DNA of 64,000 nucleotides. Source: Sphingobium sp. SYK-6. GTDB lineage: Bacteria; Pseudomonadota; Alphaproteobacteria; Sphingomonadales; Sphingomonadaceae. Where the stretch lies: positions 3,442,501-3,506,500 of the forward strand of contig NC_015976.1 in NCBI RefSeq assembly GCF_000283515.1. Reading direction: 5' to 3'. Positions 32,985-41,818 of the stretch are shown here, one piece after another. The notes below the pieces were generated by a model. The model did not search any database. It saw only the letters and a program-made list of their open reading frames with translations, and was not told the origin of the DNA. The position numbers were made by a program, and so were the translations under genes. The number at the start of each line of letters is the position of its first letter. Position 1 is the stretch's first letter.

Positions 32985-33952
32985 CGCAGATCATCGCGGC
33001 CGATGTCGGGGGCACCAATGCCCGCTTTGCCCGCGCCACGCTGGATGCCGATGGCGTGCCCACGCTCGGCACCGTGCGCAAGTACAAGGTGGCGGATTAT
33101 CCCAGCCTCGCGGCCTGCTGGCGTGCCTATCAGCGCGAGGAAGGCGGCGACCTGCCCGACCGGCTTTCCATCGCCTTCGCCGCGCCGATCGCGCGGGAGA
33201 CCATCAAACTCACCAATTCGAGCTGGATGGTCCGCCCGGCCAGCCTGGCCGCCGATCTCGGCCTTGCCTGCGTCCGGCTGGTCAATGACTTCGAGGCCGT
33301 CGCCCATGCCGTGGCGCGGCTACCGATGCGCGACCTGCCGCTGCTGTTCGGGCCGGAGAAGCCCTTCCCCACCGATGGCGGCGTCACCATCCTCGGCCCC
33401 GGCACGGGCCTCGGCGTCGGGCTCGTCGCGTTCGACGATGGCGTGCCACACATCGTCGCCACCGAGGGCGGCCATGTCGATTTCGCGCCGCTCGATGCGC
33501 TGGAAGGCCGCATCCTCGATCTCCTGCGCGCCGATTTCGTCCGCGTGTCCACCGAGCGGATCGTCTCGGGGCCCGGCCTCAACAATCTCTACAAGGCACT
33601 GGCAACGCTCAGCCACGAGCCGGTCACCCTGTGGTCCGATGCCGATCTCTGGGCGGCGGCGCTGGACGGCAGCAATCCGCTGGCCCGCTCCGCGCTGGAA
33701 CGCTTCTGCCTTTCTTATGGCGCCGTGGCGGGTGATCTGGCGCTCGCGCATGGCCCGCATCAGGTCGTGCTGGCCGGCGGCCTCACCCAGCGGATGCGCG
33801 ACTTCCTGGTCAACCAGAGCGGCTTCCACAGTCGCTTCACCGCCAAGGGCCGCTATGAAGGGCTGATGCGGACGATCCCGGTCCGCCTCGCCATCCACCC
33901 CGAGATCGGCCTTTACGGCGCAGCCGCCGCCTGGCGCGAGAAGAAAGCATGA
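32981..33952 (+). CDS. glk: Glucokinase
   Basis: A 323-residue sugar kinase phosphorylating glucose. The ATP-binding [12 protein letters not shown], the catalytic Asp in [12 protein letters not shown] and [11 protein letters not shown] loop are present, as is the C-terminal [11 protein letters not shown]. It starts with GTG overlapping the edd stop and is coupled to eda by ATGA. Placement in this operon means it supplies G6P to zwf. Confidence 0.93.
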   Translation: MTQIIAADVGGTNARFARATLDADGVPTLGTVRKYKVADYPSLAACWRAYQREEGGDLPDRLSIAFAAPIARETIKLTNSSWMVRPASLAADLGLACVRLVNDFEAVAHAVARLPMRDLPLLFGPEKPFPTDGGVTILGPGTGLGVGLVAFDDGVPHIVATEGGHVDFAPLDALEGRILDLLRADFVRVSTERIVSGPGLNNLYKALATLSHEPVTLWSDADLWAAALDGSNPLARSALERFCLSYGAVAGDLALAHGPHQVVLAGGLTQRMRDFLVNQSGFHSRFTAKGRYEGLMRTIPVRLAIHPEIGLYGAAAAWREKKA

Positions 33953-34578
33953 GCATGACAGTCGATGATGTGATGGCGCTGGCGCCGGTGATCCCGGTGC
34001 TGATCGTGGAGCGCGTGGCCGATGCCGTGCCGATCGCGCAGGCGCTGGTCGCGGGCGGCCTCCCCGCGCTGGAAGTGACCATGCGCACACCCGTGGCGCT
34101 GGAGGTCATGCGCGAGATGGCGCAGGTGCCCGGCGCGGTCGTCGGCGCGGGCACGGTGCTCAATCCCAGGATGCTCGATCAGGCGCTCGAAGCGGGTGCC
34201 CGCTTCATCGTCTCGCCGGGCCTCACCGAGCCGCTGGGCACAGCCGCGCACGCCGCGGGCACGGCGCTGCTGCCCGGCGTGGCGACGGCGGCGGACATCA
34301 TGCGCGGGCTCGATCTTGGCCTTGATCGCTTCAAATTCTTCCCGGCCGCGACCAGCGGCGGCCTCCCCGCGCTCAAGGCCCTCGCCGCGCCGTTCCACAT
34401 GGCCCGCTTCTGCCCCACCGGCGGCATCAGCGCCGACACCGCCGCCGACTGGCTCGCCCAGCCGTTCGTCGGCTGCGTCGGCGGCAGCTGGGTCGCCCCC
34501 AAGGGCACCCCCGACCCCGCGCAGATCGAACAGCTCGCCCGGGAAGCGGCGGCGCTGCCCCGACCCGCACAGGGCTGA
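33949..34578 (+). CDS. eda: 2-keto-3-deoxy-6-phosphogluconate (KDPG) aldolase
   Basis: A 209-residue class I aldolase splitting KDPG into pyruvate and glyceraldehyde-3-phosphate. Schiff-base lysine lies in DRFKFFPAATSGG; the catalytic Glu is in PALEVTMRT. The ATG overlaps the glk stop. It closes the operon zwf-edd-glk-eda, in which each start overlaps the preceding stop. Confidence 0.95.
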   Translation: MSMTVDDVMALAPVIPVLIVERVADAVPIAQALVAGGLPALEVTMRTPVALEVMREMAQVPGAVVGAGTVLNPRMLDQALEAGARFIVSPGLTEPLGTAAHAAGTALLPGVATAADIMRGLDLGLDRFKFFPAATSGGLPALKALAAPFHMARFCPTGGISADTAADWLAQPFVGCVGGSWVAPKGTPDPAQIEQLAREAAALPRPAQG

Positions 34579-34689
34579 ACGAGCGTCTGGAAAGACTGTC
34601 GGCGCTTGCGCGACCCCGGCCCGACAACCTCTTGGGGCTGATCGCCATTGTCCTACGGACGCCTTCGGCTCCAGATGATGGCGTGGCGA

Positions 34690-34766
34690 AAATGGTGGTT
34701 TTTCGGGACCCGGAGCGCAGCGTACTTACGGCACGTGAGCACCGGAAGCTCGGGAAACCGCCATTT
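34690..34766. repeat. Long inverted repeat next to eda and the IS element
   Basis: The 18-base arms 34690-34707 (AAATGGTGGTTTTTCGGG) and 34749-34766 (CTCGGGAAACCGCCATTT) pair completely if G-T wobbles are allowed (14 identities), around a 41-base loop that itself contains the GTACTTAC...GTGAGCACC motif. The structure lies in the spacer between eda and the IS630 element. It looks like a mobile or structural intergenic repeat, not a gene. Confidence 0.6.
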
Positions 34767-34795
34767 GCAGCCCGCCAGCGCTGGATGTCGATTAG

Positions 34796-35840
34796 AGCGT
34801 GATCTTGTTTGATTGAATCGATTGGGGATTCACGCGGGCTGATTTTTCTGATTCAACCTGCTGGCTGGGCAGGAGGCCAGCAGGGATGAGCCGAGCCTAT
34901 TCGATTGATCTTCGTGAGCGGGTTGTTGCTGCGATGGCGTCGGGCGCTTCCGCCCGAACGGCAGCGGCGCAGTTTGGCGTGAGCGTTGCGAGCGCTGTGC
35001 GTTGGTCTCAGCGCCAGCGCCGGACTGGCGGGGTTGTCCCAGGCAAACTGGGCGGGCACCGCAAGCCGGTGTTGCTGCCGGAGCGGGAGTGGCTGCTGGC
35101 GCGTGTTGCAGCAGAACCCGATCTGACGCTGCGTGGCTTGCTGGCCGAACTGGCAGACCGCGGGGTGAAGGCGAGTTATGGCGCGCTGTGGTTGTTCCTC
35201 GAACGCGAGGGACTGTCGTTCAAAAAAAGCCTGTTCGCCAGCGAGCAGGATCGTCCCGCCATCGCCCGCCGACGGATGCAGTGGCGCAAGTACCAGAACC
35301 GGCTTGATCCATCGCGCCTCGTCTTCATTGACGAGACCTGGGCCAAGACCAACATGACCCGCACCCACGGTCGCGCCTGGCGCGGACAGAGGCTGCACGC
35401 GAAAGTGCCGTTCGGTCACTGGCGCACACTGACCTTCCTCGCCGCGCTGCGCCACGACCGGATCGATGCCCCGTGCGTGCTCGACGGACCAATCAACGGC
35501 CAACTCTTCCTTGCCTATGTCGAGCAGTTCCTCGTCCCTACGCTTGCCCCGGGCGACATCGTCATCATGGACAACCTCGGCAGCCACAAAGGCCAGGCCG
35601 TGCGTGAGGCTATCCGCAGCTGCGGGGCCAAGCTCCTGTTCCTGCCGCCCTACAGCCCTGACCTCAACCCAATCGAGCAGGTCTTCGCCAAGCTCAAGAC
35701 GCTCTTGCGAAAGGCAAACGAACGATCAGTCGAGGCAACATGGAAGCGCATCGGATCACTGCTCGACGCCTTCTCCCCCACCGAATGCGCAAACTATCTC
35801 AGAAATAGTGGCTATGCTTCAACCTAAGATGATCACGCTC
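34796..35840 (+). mobile_element. IS630-family insertion sequence, 1045 bases
   Basis: Both ends start GAGCGTGATC when read inward (perfect ten-base terminal repeats, with partial similarity continuing to about 23 bases) and the element is flanked on each side by TA (34794-34795 and 35841-35842), the IS630/mariner target duplication. It carries a single intact transposase gene. It sits three bases beyond the AraC-regulator stop and between eda and that gene. Confidence 0.9.
34886..35827 (+). CDS. IS630-family transposase
   Basis: A 313-residue transposase with an N-terminal helix-turn-helix (SARTAAAQFGVSVASAVRWSQR) and a DDE catalytic triad: D149 in VFIDET, D229 in IVIMDNLGSH and E264 in SPDLNPIEQVF. 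The frame is intact and starts from a normal ATG after CAGGAGGCCAGCAGGG, so the element is probably active or recently active. Confidence 0.92.
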   Translation: MSRAYSIDLRERVVAAMASGASARTAAAQFGVSVASAVRWSQRQRRTGGVVPGKLGGHRKPVLLPEREWLLARVAAEPDLTLRGLLAELADRGVKASYGALWLFLEREGLSFKKSLFASEQDRPAIARRRMQWRKYQNRLDPSRLVFIDETWAKTNMTRTHGRAWRGQRLHAKVPFGHWRTLTFLAALRHDRIDAPCVLDGPINGQLFLAYVEQFLVPTLAPGDIVIMDNLGSHKGQAVREAIRSCGAKLLFLPPYSPDLNPIEQVFAKLKTLLRKANERSVEATWKRIGSLLDAFSPTECANYLRNSGYAST

Positions 35841-35845
35841 TAGCC

Positions 35846-36679
35846 CTAGGCAAGCCCGTCGGCGCGCAGCTTGAGCCCCGCCGTGAACAGCGGCGTCGTC
35901 ACCTTGTCGAACTGCCCCGGCGTCAGCTGGAAGAAATGGCGGAACTCGCGATTGCGATGGCTCTGGTCAAAGTAGCGCAGCGCCGCGAGCTGCTCCGCGC
36001 TCGGCTCGCTGAAGCCGCGCATCGCCTGCGCCATGTCCAGGAAGCGGCTGCGGCGCAGGATGACCTTGGGGCTGTGGCCGAAGCTCGCATAGCATTGCCG
36101 CTCGAACTGGCGGACCGACAGGCCGACCTGCTGGGCTGCCCGCGCCACGGGAATCGTGCTGTCCTCGCGTGCGATTTCCTCGAAGGCCGCCATCGCCGCC
36201 GAGGGCGGCGGGCCGCAATATGTCGCGAGCCGCTGCCGCAGCACCCGCTCGATGGCCTCGACGACGGCATGATCGTCCGGCGCCGCCGCGACGTCCCGGT
36301 AAAGCCGCTCGCCCAGATCGCCCCATAAGGCCATCAGCGGCCGGGCGCCGTCGGCGATCGCGCGGGCCGGCTCGGCGAAGAGGCTGGCCCAGCCGCCCGG
36401 CCGGATGGCCACGCCGACGACGAGAAACGGCCCGCGCACCCGCACGCGCCAGGGGATGCCGTTGGGCCCCATGAGGGGAATCGGCCCGAAGTTCGACCAT
36501 TGGTCCGGCCCGGTCTCCGCTGCCCAGTCGCCCTGCAGCAGAATGCGGATGATCGCCGTCTCGGACATGAGCTTGTCGATCAGGACGAAGTCGTCCGGCA
36601 GCGGCGCATGGAAAACATAATGGCGCCGGACATAAGCCGCGAGATCGGCCGACGGCGCATAATTGCGAGACAAAAGCAT
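35846..36679 (-). CDS. AraC-family transcriptional regulator
   Basis: A 277-residue protein with an unrecognised N-terminal sensing domain (MLLSRNYAPSADLAAYVRRHYVFHAPLP) and a C-terminal AraC DNA-binding domain (STIPVARAAQQVGLSVRQFERQCYASFGHSPKVILRRSRF). The N-terminal family resembles DUF6597-like regulators, with no cupin or ThiJ domain. The IS630 element inserted immediately after its stop codon. Its targets are unknown; no catabolic gene is adjacent. Confidence 0.82.
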   Translation of the reverse strand: MLLSRNYAPSADLAAYVRRHYVFHAPLPDDFVLIDKLMSETAIIRILLQGDWAAETGPDQWSNFGPIPLMGPNGIPWRVRVRGPFLVVGVAIRPGGWASLFAEPARAIADGARPLMALWGDLGERLYRDVAAAPDDHAVVEAIERVLRQRLATYCGPPPSAAMAAFEEIAREDSTIPVARAAQQVGLSVRQFERQCYASFGHSPKVILRRSRFLDMAQAMRGFSEPSAEQLAALRYFDQSHRNREFRHFFQLTPGQFDKVTTPLFTAGLKLRADGLA

Positions 36680-36869
36680 CCGTGCCCACCCCACCGGAAA
36701 CCCGTCTCCCGGTTCTTGCACCCGGGCGCAGCCGGAGCAACAGCCTTGTCGGCGGATCGCGACGAACCGCAGCCTTCCGGAGCACGCAGCTCGGGCCTCA
36801 CCGGGCGCGCGCGGCTTTCGGCCGCAGCGAAACCGCCCCGCCAGCCGCATCATGCGGACAATCAGGATG

Positions 36870-37340
36870 CTACTGGATCGCGCCCCAGAGGCTCTGCGCA
36901 GGCACATAGCCGCGCTGGTTGCCCACCGCCACGGAGCACCAGCCGTCCGAGCAGCCCGAGACACGGCCCACCACGCCCGGCTCCAGCCGGTAAAGCAGTT
37001 TCGCGCCGGTCGAGGGGCGCTCGCGCATGTCGGCGATGCCGCCGCGCACGATGGCGGTCGGCTCGTCCTTGAGCAGGCGCACATGCATCCAGCCCTGCGT
37101 GCCGTCGGGGTCCTCCACCTTGCGCCAGTTCGAATAGACTTCCACCACCTTGAGCGGCAGGTCGCGGCGCTGGTAGATCCAGCTTGCCGGATAATCGAGG
37201 CTCGGCCCCACGCGCATGCGCGCCTCGCCCTTGGCCAGCGAGGCCCAGTAAGGCACTCGCTTGCCGGACTGCGCGTCCGCGCTTCCCCCGGCGGCGACGA
37301 TCAGCATCGCACAGGCCAGATGCGCCCATGGCCGCTTCAT
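36870..37340 (-). CDS. Secreted SH3-domain protein
   Basis: A 156-residue exported protein: signal peptide (MKRPWAHLACAMLIVAAGGSADA) followed by two bacterial SH3 repeats, seen in WASLAKGEARMRVGPSLDYP...YSNWRKVEDPDGTQGWMHVRLL and IADMRERPSTGAKLLYRLEPG...WCSVAVGNQRGYV. Such proteins bind the cell wall or mediate protein contacts in the periplasm. Function is otherwise unknown. Position is divergent from the 2-hydroxyacid dehydrogenase gene. Confidence 0.78.
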   Translation of the reverse strand: MKRPWAHLACAMLIVAAGGSADAQSGKRVPYWASLAKGEARMRVGPSLDYPASWIYQRRDLPLKVVEVYSNWRKVEDPDGTQGWMHVRLLKDEPTAIVRGGIADMRERPSTGAKLLYRLEPGVVGRVSGCSDGWCSVAVGNQRGYVPAQSLWGAIQ

Positions 37341-37467
37341 ATCTCGTCGCCCTCCCATCATCGCCCACATGTTCACTCTGGCGCTTTGCCACGCGCGCCG
37401 CGCCCCTTCAACCGTCCCGCAAGGGTCGGACGCATTTGCCGCTTGACCTCCGCCCGCCCGCCGGAGC

Positions 37468-38478
37468 ATGCGCGGCCTCATGACCAGGCGCCCCCGGCCC
37501 GCCCGACCCCGTGTCGTCGTCACGCGGCAGCTGCCGCAAGCGGTGGAAACGCGCATGGCCGAGCTGTTCGACGTGCGCTTCAATGCCGCCGATCACCCGA
37601 TGAGCCGCGCCGAACTGCACGAGGCGATGCAGGCCTGCGACGTGCTCGTCCCCACCGTCACCGATGACATAGACGAAGCCCTGATCGCGCAGGCGGGCGA
37701 AGGGCTCCAGCTCATCGCCAATTACGGCGCCGGCGTGAACCATATCGCGCTGCAGGCCGCGCGCGCGAAGGACATCATCGTGACCAACACCCCCGGCGTG
37801 CTGACCGAGGATACGGCGGACATGACGATGGCGCTCATCGTTTCCGTCCCGCGCCGCCTCGCCGAGGGCGAGAAGCTGGTGCGGTCGGGCCAGTGGACCG
37901 GCTGGAGCCCGAGCAACATGCTGGGCCACCGCATCGGCGGCAAGGCGCTGGGCATCGTCGGCATGGGCCGCATCGGCCAGGCTGTGGCGCAGCGCGCCCG
38001 CGCCTTCGGGCTCTCGATCCATTATCACAATCGCCACCGGCTGCCGGCCGTGCTGGAAGCGCAGCTGGCCGCGACCTGGCATGCCGATCTCGACGAGATG
38101 CTGGAACGCATCGATATCCTCACCATCCACACGCCCCTCAATGCCGAGAGCGTGAACCTGATCGATCGGCGCCGCATCGGCCTGCTGCGCCGCCATGTCT
38201 ATCTCATCAATGCTTCGCGCGGCGGCATCGTCGATGAGGAAGCGCTGGTGGAAGCGCTCGAACAGGGCCGGATCGCCGGCGCCGGGCTGGACGTCTGGAC
38301 GTTCGAACCACGCATCGATCCCCGCCTGCTCGCCCTCCCCAATGTCGTCATGACCCCGCATATGGGCTCCGCGACGTTCGAGGGGCGCATCGCCACCGGC
38401 GAGCGCGTCATCACCAATATCCGCATGTGGGTGGGCGGCGACAGGCCACCAGACCAGATTCTCGAAGGCTGGGTGTAA
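37468..38478 (+). CDS. D-2-hydroxyacid dehydrogenase (glyoxylate/hydroxypyruvate reductase-like)
   Basis: A 336-residue NAD(P)-dependent oxidoreductase. The Rossmann motif is GIVGMGRIGQAVA; the catalytic Arg is in INASRGGIVDEEAL, and the Glu and His are in DVWTFEPRIDP and TPHMGSATFEGR. The substrate (glyoxylate, hydroxypyruvate or another 2-ketoacid) cannot be told. Start at 37468 or at ATG 37480 (MTRRP) is possible. Confidence 0.9.
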   Translation: MRGLMTRRPRPARPRVVVTRQLPQAVETRMAELFDVRFNAADHPMSRAELHEAMQACDVLVPTVTDDIDEALIAQAGEGLQLIANYGAGVNHIALQAARAKDIIVTNTPGVLTEDTADMTMALIVSVPRRLAEGEKLVRSGQWTGWSPSNMLGHRIGGKALGIVGMGRIGQAVAQRARAFGLSIHYHNRHRLPAVLEAQLAATWHADLDEMLERIDILTIHTPLNAESVNLIDRRRIGLLRRHVYLINASRGGIVDEEALVEALEQGRIAGAGLDVWTFEPRIDPRLLALPNVVMTPHMGSATFEGRIATGERVITNIRMWVGGDRPPDQILEGWV

Positions 38479-38585
38479 GAGAAAACACAGAAAGCTGCGC
38501 TAGGAGTGCCTGCAGGGATGCGCTTTTTCCTGTGCTTCCCCGGAATTCGCCCTCGCGATTTCCGGCACAACAGCGGAGCGGAGCG

Positions 38586-39878
38586 ATGGCAAAGAGAGTG
38601 ACAGGCATGAAAGCGGGGGCCGCGCTGCTGGCGTTGCTGGCCGCGCGCCCGGCGCTGGCGCAGCCACCCGGCGCGGACAGTGGGGACAATGCCTGGCTGC
38701 TGGCCGCGAGCGCGCTGGTGCTGCTCGCGGTTCTGCCGGGCCTCGCGCTCGGCTGGGCCGGCGTCGTGCGGGGGCGCAATCTCCTTCCGGTCTTCACGCA
38801 GGGCTTTGCGAGCGTGGCCGCGGTGTCCCTGCTGTGGGCCGTCGCGGGCTACAGCCTCGTCTTCGCGCCCGGACCGTCCGTGATCGGTGGCCTGCAGAAT
38901 CTGGGCCTTGCCAATCTCGCCGAGCTGCGTCTGGGAACGGCGGTGTCCGAGCCCGTCTTCGCGCTGTTCCACATGATCCTTGCCGCGCTGGCGCCCACGC
39001 TGATCGTCGGCGCGCTGGTGGAGCGCGTCCGGCTGGGCTGGCTGGTGCCGTTCCTGCTGCTCTGGTCGCTGTTCGTCTATGTGCCGGTCGCGCGCTGGCT
39101 GTGGGGCGGCGGCTGGCTCGCGCAGCTGGGGACGCTCGATTATGCCGGTGGAATCGTCATTCACACCACGGCCGGCATCTCCGCGCTGCTGCTCGCCATT
39201 CTCATCGGCAAGCGCGCCTATCCCGCGCCCGTCGCGCCACACAGCCCGGTGCTCAGGCTGGCCGGCGCCGGTCTGGTCTGGGTCGGCTGGTTCGGCCTCA
39301 CCGGCGGATCGGCGCTCGGCGCGTCCGCCGACGCGGGCTTCGCGCTTCTCAACACGCATCTGGCGGCCGCGTCCGCCGCCTTGTGCTGGATGGCCGCCGA
39401 GCGCATCCGCCACGGCGGCACCGGCCTTGCGGGCTTTCCGACCGGCGCCCTCGCCGGCCTTGCCGCCGTCACGCCCGCCGCCGGGCTGATCGGCCCGATG
39501 GGCGCCATCGGCCTTGGTGCCCTTGCGGGCATCCTCTGCTTCATCATGGCCGATCTCGTCCGCCGCCGGTTCGACATCGACGATGCCTCGAACATGTTCG
39601 CCGTGCACGGGGTCGGCGGCATGCTGGGCGCCTTGCTGCTCGCACCGCTCACCGCCGTGGCGCTGGGCGGCGTCGGCTATGGGGAGGACAGCGGCGTGCT
39701 GGTGCAGCTCGTCGCGCAAATCGTCGGCGTCGCTGCCGTGCTGCTCTGGACGACCGTCGTGACTCTGCTGCTCGCGCTGGTCGTCTCGCTGTTCCTGCCG
39801 ATGCGCGTGCCGACGGAGATGGAGCACGGGAGCCCGGACCCGGCGGGCAACCATCCGGCGGACCCGACTGCCGACTGA
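38586..39878 (+). CDS. amt: Ammonium transporter, Amt family
   Basis: A 430-residue ammonium channel with a signal-like N-terminus (ALLALLAARPALAQ), and eleven or so hydrophobic segments. The pore twin histidines are in GGIVIHTTAGISAL and NMFAVHGVGGMLGAL. It is shorter than E. coli AmtB in some loops but within family range. The glnK partner is not here; instead a glycosyltransferase gene begins one base after its stop. Confidence 0.88.
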   Translation: MAKRVTGMKAGAALLALLAARPALAQPPGADSGDNAWLLAASALVLLAVLPGLALGWAGVVRGRNLLPVFTQGFASVAAVSLLWAVAGYSLVFAPGPSVIGGLQNLGLANLAELRLGTAVSEPVFALFHMILAALAPTLIVGALVERVRLGWLVPFLLLWSLFVYVPVARWLWGGGWLAQLGTLDYAGGIVIHTTAGISALLLAILIGKRAYPAPVAPHSPVLRLAGAGLVWVGWFGLTGGSALGASADAGFALLNTHLAAASAALCWMAAERIRHGGTGLAGFPTGALAGLAAVTPAAGLIGPMGAIGLGALAGILCFIMADLVRRRFDIDDASNMFAVHGVGGMLGALLLAPLTAVALGGVGYGEDSGVLVQLVAQIVGVAAVLLWTTVVTLLLALVVSLFLPMRVPTEMEHGSPDPAGNHPADPTAD

Positions 39879-39879
39879 C

Positions 39880-40749
39880 ATGGCAGGCACCGCCGTCGCC
39901 ATCTTCGCGCATGACGAGCAGCGCCGGATCGCCGCATGCCTGGCGAGCCTGCCGCTCGACCGGCCCGGCACGGCATTCCACCTGCTCGTCAACGGTTCGA
40001 CGGACCGGACGGCCGACATTGCCCGGGCAGTCGCCGCGCGGCATCCGGCGCTCATCGTGCATGAATGGCCGCAGGGCGGGAAGGCGCGCAGCTGGAACCG
40101 CTTCGTCCACGAGCTGCTGCCGGCCGACATGCCCGAAGCCGTGATCTTCATGGATGGCGACGCGGAAATCGCGCCCGGCTCGCTCGACGCCCTCATTGCC
40201 GTCCTGCGCGAGCGGCCGCATGCCAATGCCGTTGCGGGCCTGCCGTTCAACGGCCGCCGGCACCGCGTCTATCAGGCCTTGCTGCGCGAGGAAGGCGGCC
40301 TTTTCGGCGATCTCTATGCGCTGCGCGGCGACTTCCTGCGCCGCCTGCGCGCGCGCGGCCTGCGGCTGCCCGTCGATCTGGTGGGCGACGATGGCCTTGT
40401 CGCCGCATGGGCCGCGACCGATCTCGGCCCGGATGCCGACTGGGATCGCGCACGACTCGCGCATGCCGATGCCGCCGGGTTCCTCTGCGAACCCGTCCGC
40501 CTGCTGAGCCCGCGCGGCTGGCGCCTCCAGTATCGGCGGATGGTCAGCTATGCCGTCCGCCATTTCCAGAACCGCATGGTCAGCCGGATCATGGGCACGC
40601 AAGGTCCCGCCGGCCTCCCCGAGCGCCTGAGCAGCCTCTATGCCGGGGAACTGCCGGCGATGAGGCCGCGCCCCGGCCTCGCCAATGCCCTGTTCGACCG
40701 CCTCGCGCTGCGGCGGATGGCACATGCGGCGATGCCATCCCGGTCCTGA
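39880..40749 (+). CDS. Family 2 glycosyltransferase
   Basis: A 289-residue GT2-type protein with the nucleotide-sugar-binding start VAIFAHDEQRRIAACLASL and the DxD-type motif MDGDAEI, followed by a cytoplasmic C-terminal region (QYRRMVSYAVRHF). No clear membrane segment. Its start is one base after the amt stop, so the two are translated together. No other polysaccharide genes are adjacent; a second glycosyltransferase lies at 43.3 kb. Confidence 0.82.
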   Translation: MAGTAVAIFAHDEQRRIAACLASLPLDRPGTAFHLLVNGSTDRTADIARAVAARHPALIVHEWPQGGKARSWNRFVHELLPADMPEAVIFMDGDAEIAPGSLDALIAVLRERPHANAVAGLPFNGRRHRVYQALLREEGGLFGDLYALRGDFLRRLRARGLRLPVDLVGDDGLVAAWAATDLGPDADWDRARLAHADAAGFLCEPVRLLSPRGWRLQYRRMVSYAVRHFQNRMVSRIMGTQGPAGLPERLSSLYAGELPAMRPRPGLANALFDRLALRRMAHAAMPSRS

Positions 40750-40873
40750 GAGACTCTCCCGGACGAGGGTTGATCGGCCGGCCGTTGCGGAGCGGTAGCG
40801 CCCCCTGTAGATCAACAATGTTCGACAACGGCCGCCACAGGCCGGCGAACATCCAACAGGAGAGGCCCTGACT

Positions 40874-41377
40874 ATGATCCGACCATCCCTGACGGCGCTG
40901 GCCGTCCTGCTCGCCATGTGCGCCCCTGCCGCCGCGCAAACCCCTGCGGACGCGGACATCCTGCGCGAGACGCAGGACCGCGTCGCCATCACCGAACTCA
41001 TGTGGAACTATGTCCGCGCGATCGATTCGCTGAATGAGGACGCCTATCCCACCGTCTTCACGCCGGACGGCTCCTTCGGCGAGGCCAAGGGGCCGGCAGC
41101 ACTGCGCAAGATGGTGGCCGATCTCAAGCGCAGTCAGGCCGAGCGGCGCGCCAAGGGCGAGACCATCCCGGCAATGCATCACATCATGAGCAATGCCCAT
41201 ATCGAGTTCATCGACCGGGACCATGCCCGCTATCATTATTACTGGATGACCGTGTTCGCCGGGTCGCCCTACACCCAGCCGCCGCGCCTCGCCGCCGCCG
41301 GCCGGGGCGTGGACGAGGTGGTGCGGTTGAACGGCAAATGGCTGATCCGCTCGCGCAACGTCGCCCCCACGGACTGA
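40874..41377 (+). CDS. Secreted SnoaL-like (NTF2 fold) protein
   Basis: A 167-residue protein with a signal peptide (MIRPSLTALAVLLAMCAPAAAQ) and an NTF2/SnoaL-like cone fold, seen in DRVAITELMWNYVRAIDSLNEDAYPTVFTPDGSF and VDEVVRLNGKWLIRSRNV. Family members bind small hydrophobic molecules or act as dehydratases and isomerases; the function here is unknown. Confidence 0.72.
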   Translation: MIRPSLTALAVLLAMCAPAAAQTPADADILRETQDRVAITELMWNYVRAIDSLNEDAYPTVFTPDGSFGEAKGPAALRKMVADLKRSQAERRAKGETIPAMHHIMSNAHIEFIDRDHARYHYYWMTVFAGSPYTQPPRLAAAGRGVDEVVRLNGKWLIRSRNVAPTD

Positions 41378-41608
41378 GGGGCGCCGCGGGACGCGCCGGG
41401 CGGGCGGGAAGCCGCCGGATGCCGCATCCAACACTTCGAATTCAAATGATTGGACCCGCGCCTGCGCACGCGCGGGACCTGTCCTGCTTTCGGGGCCGGT
41501 TCAGCCCGGTGCCGGCACGCGCTCAGGCCCGGATTCCCGCCGTTTCCGGCAGCAGGCAGGCCCGATGCGCGACCTTCCTTTCATATGTCCTGAAATGTCC
41601 GGAAATGC

Positions 41609-41818
41609 TCAGGACGTAGCGAGGGCCCGCGTCGCTTCCGGCGCGCTGCGATAGGCCTCCTGCCGTGCTTCGCTCCAATAGGCCAGTTCGCCCAGCGGGA
41701 TCTCCGCGCCGCTCACGGCGCAGATGACGAACCGGCCGGGGCGAAGCACCTGATAGTCCGCCGCGCGGTAACGCAGCAGGGCAAGGCCGGGCATGTCTGG
41801 CGCGCGCATCACGGACAT
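41609..41818 (-). CDS. DUF2093 family protein
   Basis: A 69-residue protein recognised as DUF2093 (LLRYRAADYQVLRPGRFVICAVSGAEIPLGELAYWS...RQEAYRS). The start overlaps the stop of the preceding nitronate-monooxygenase-like gene (TGATG). Widely conserved in alphaproteobacteria; function unknown. Confidence 0.78.
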   Translation of the reverse strand: MSVMRAPDMPGLALLRYRAADYQVLRPGRFVICAVSGAEIPLGELAYWSEARQEAYRSAPEATRALATS

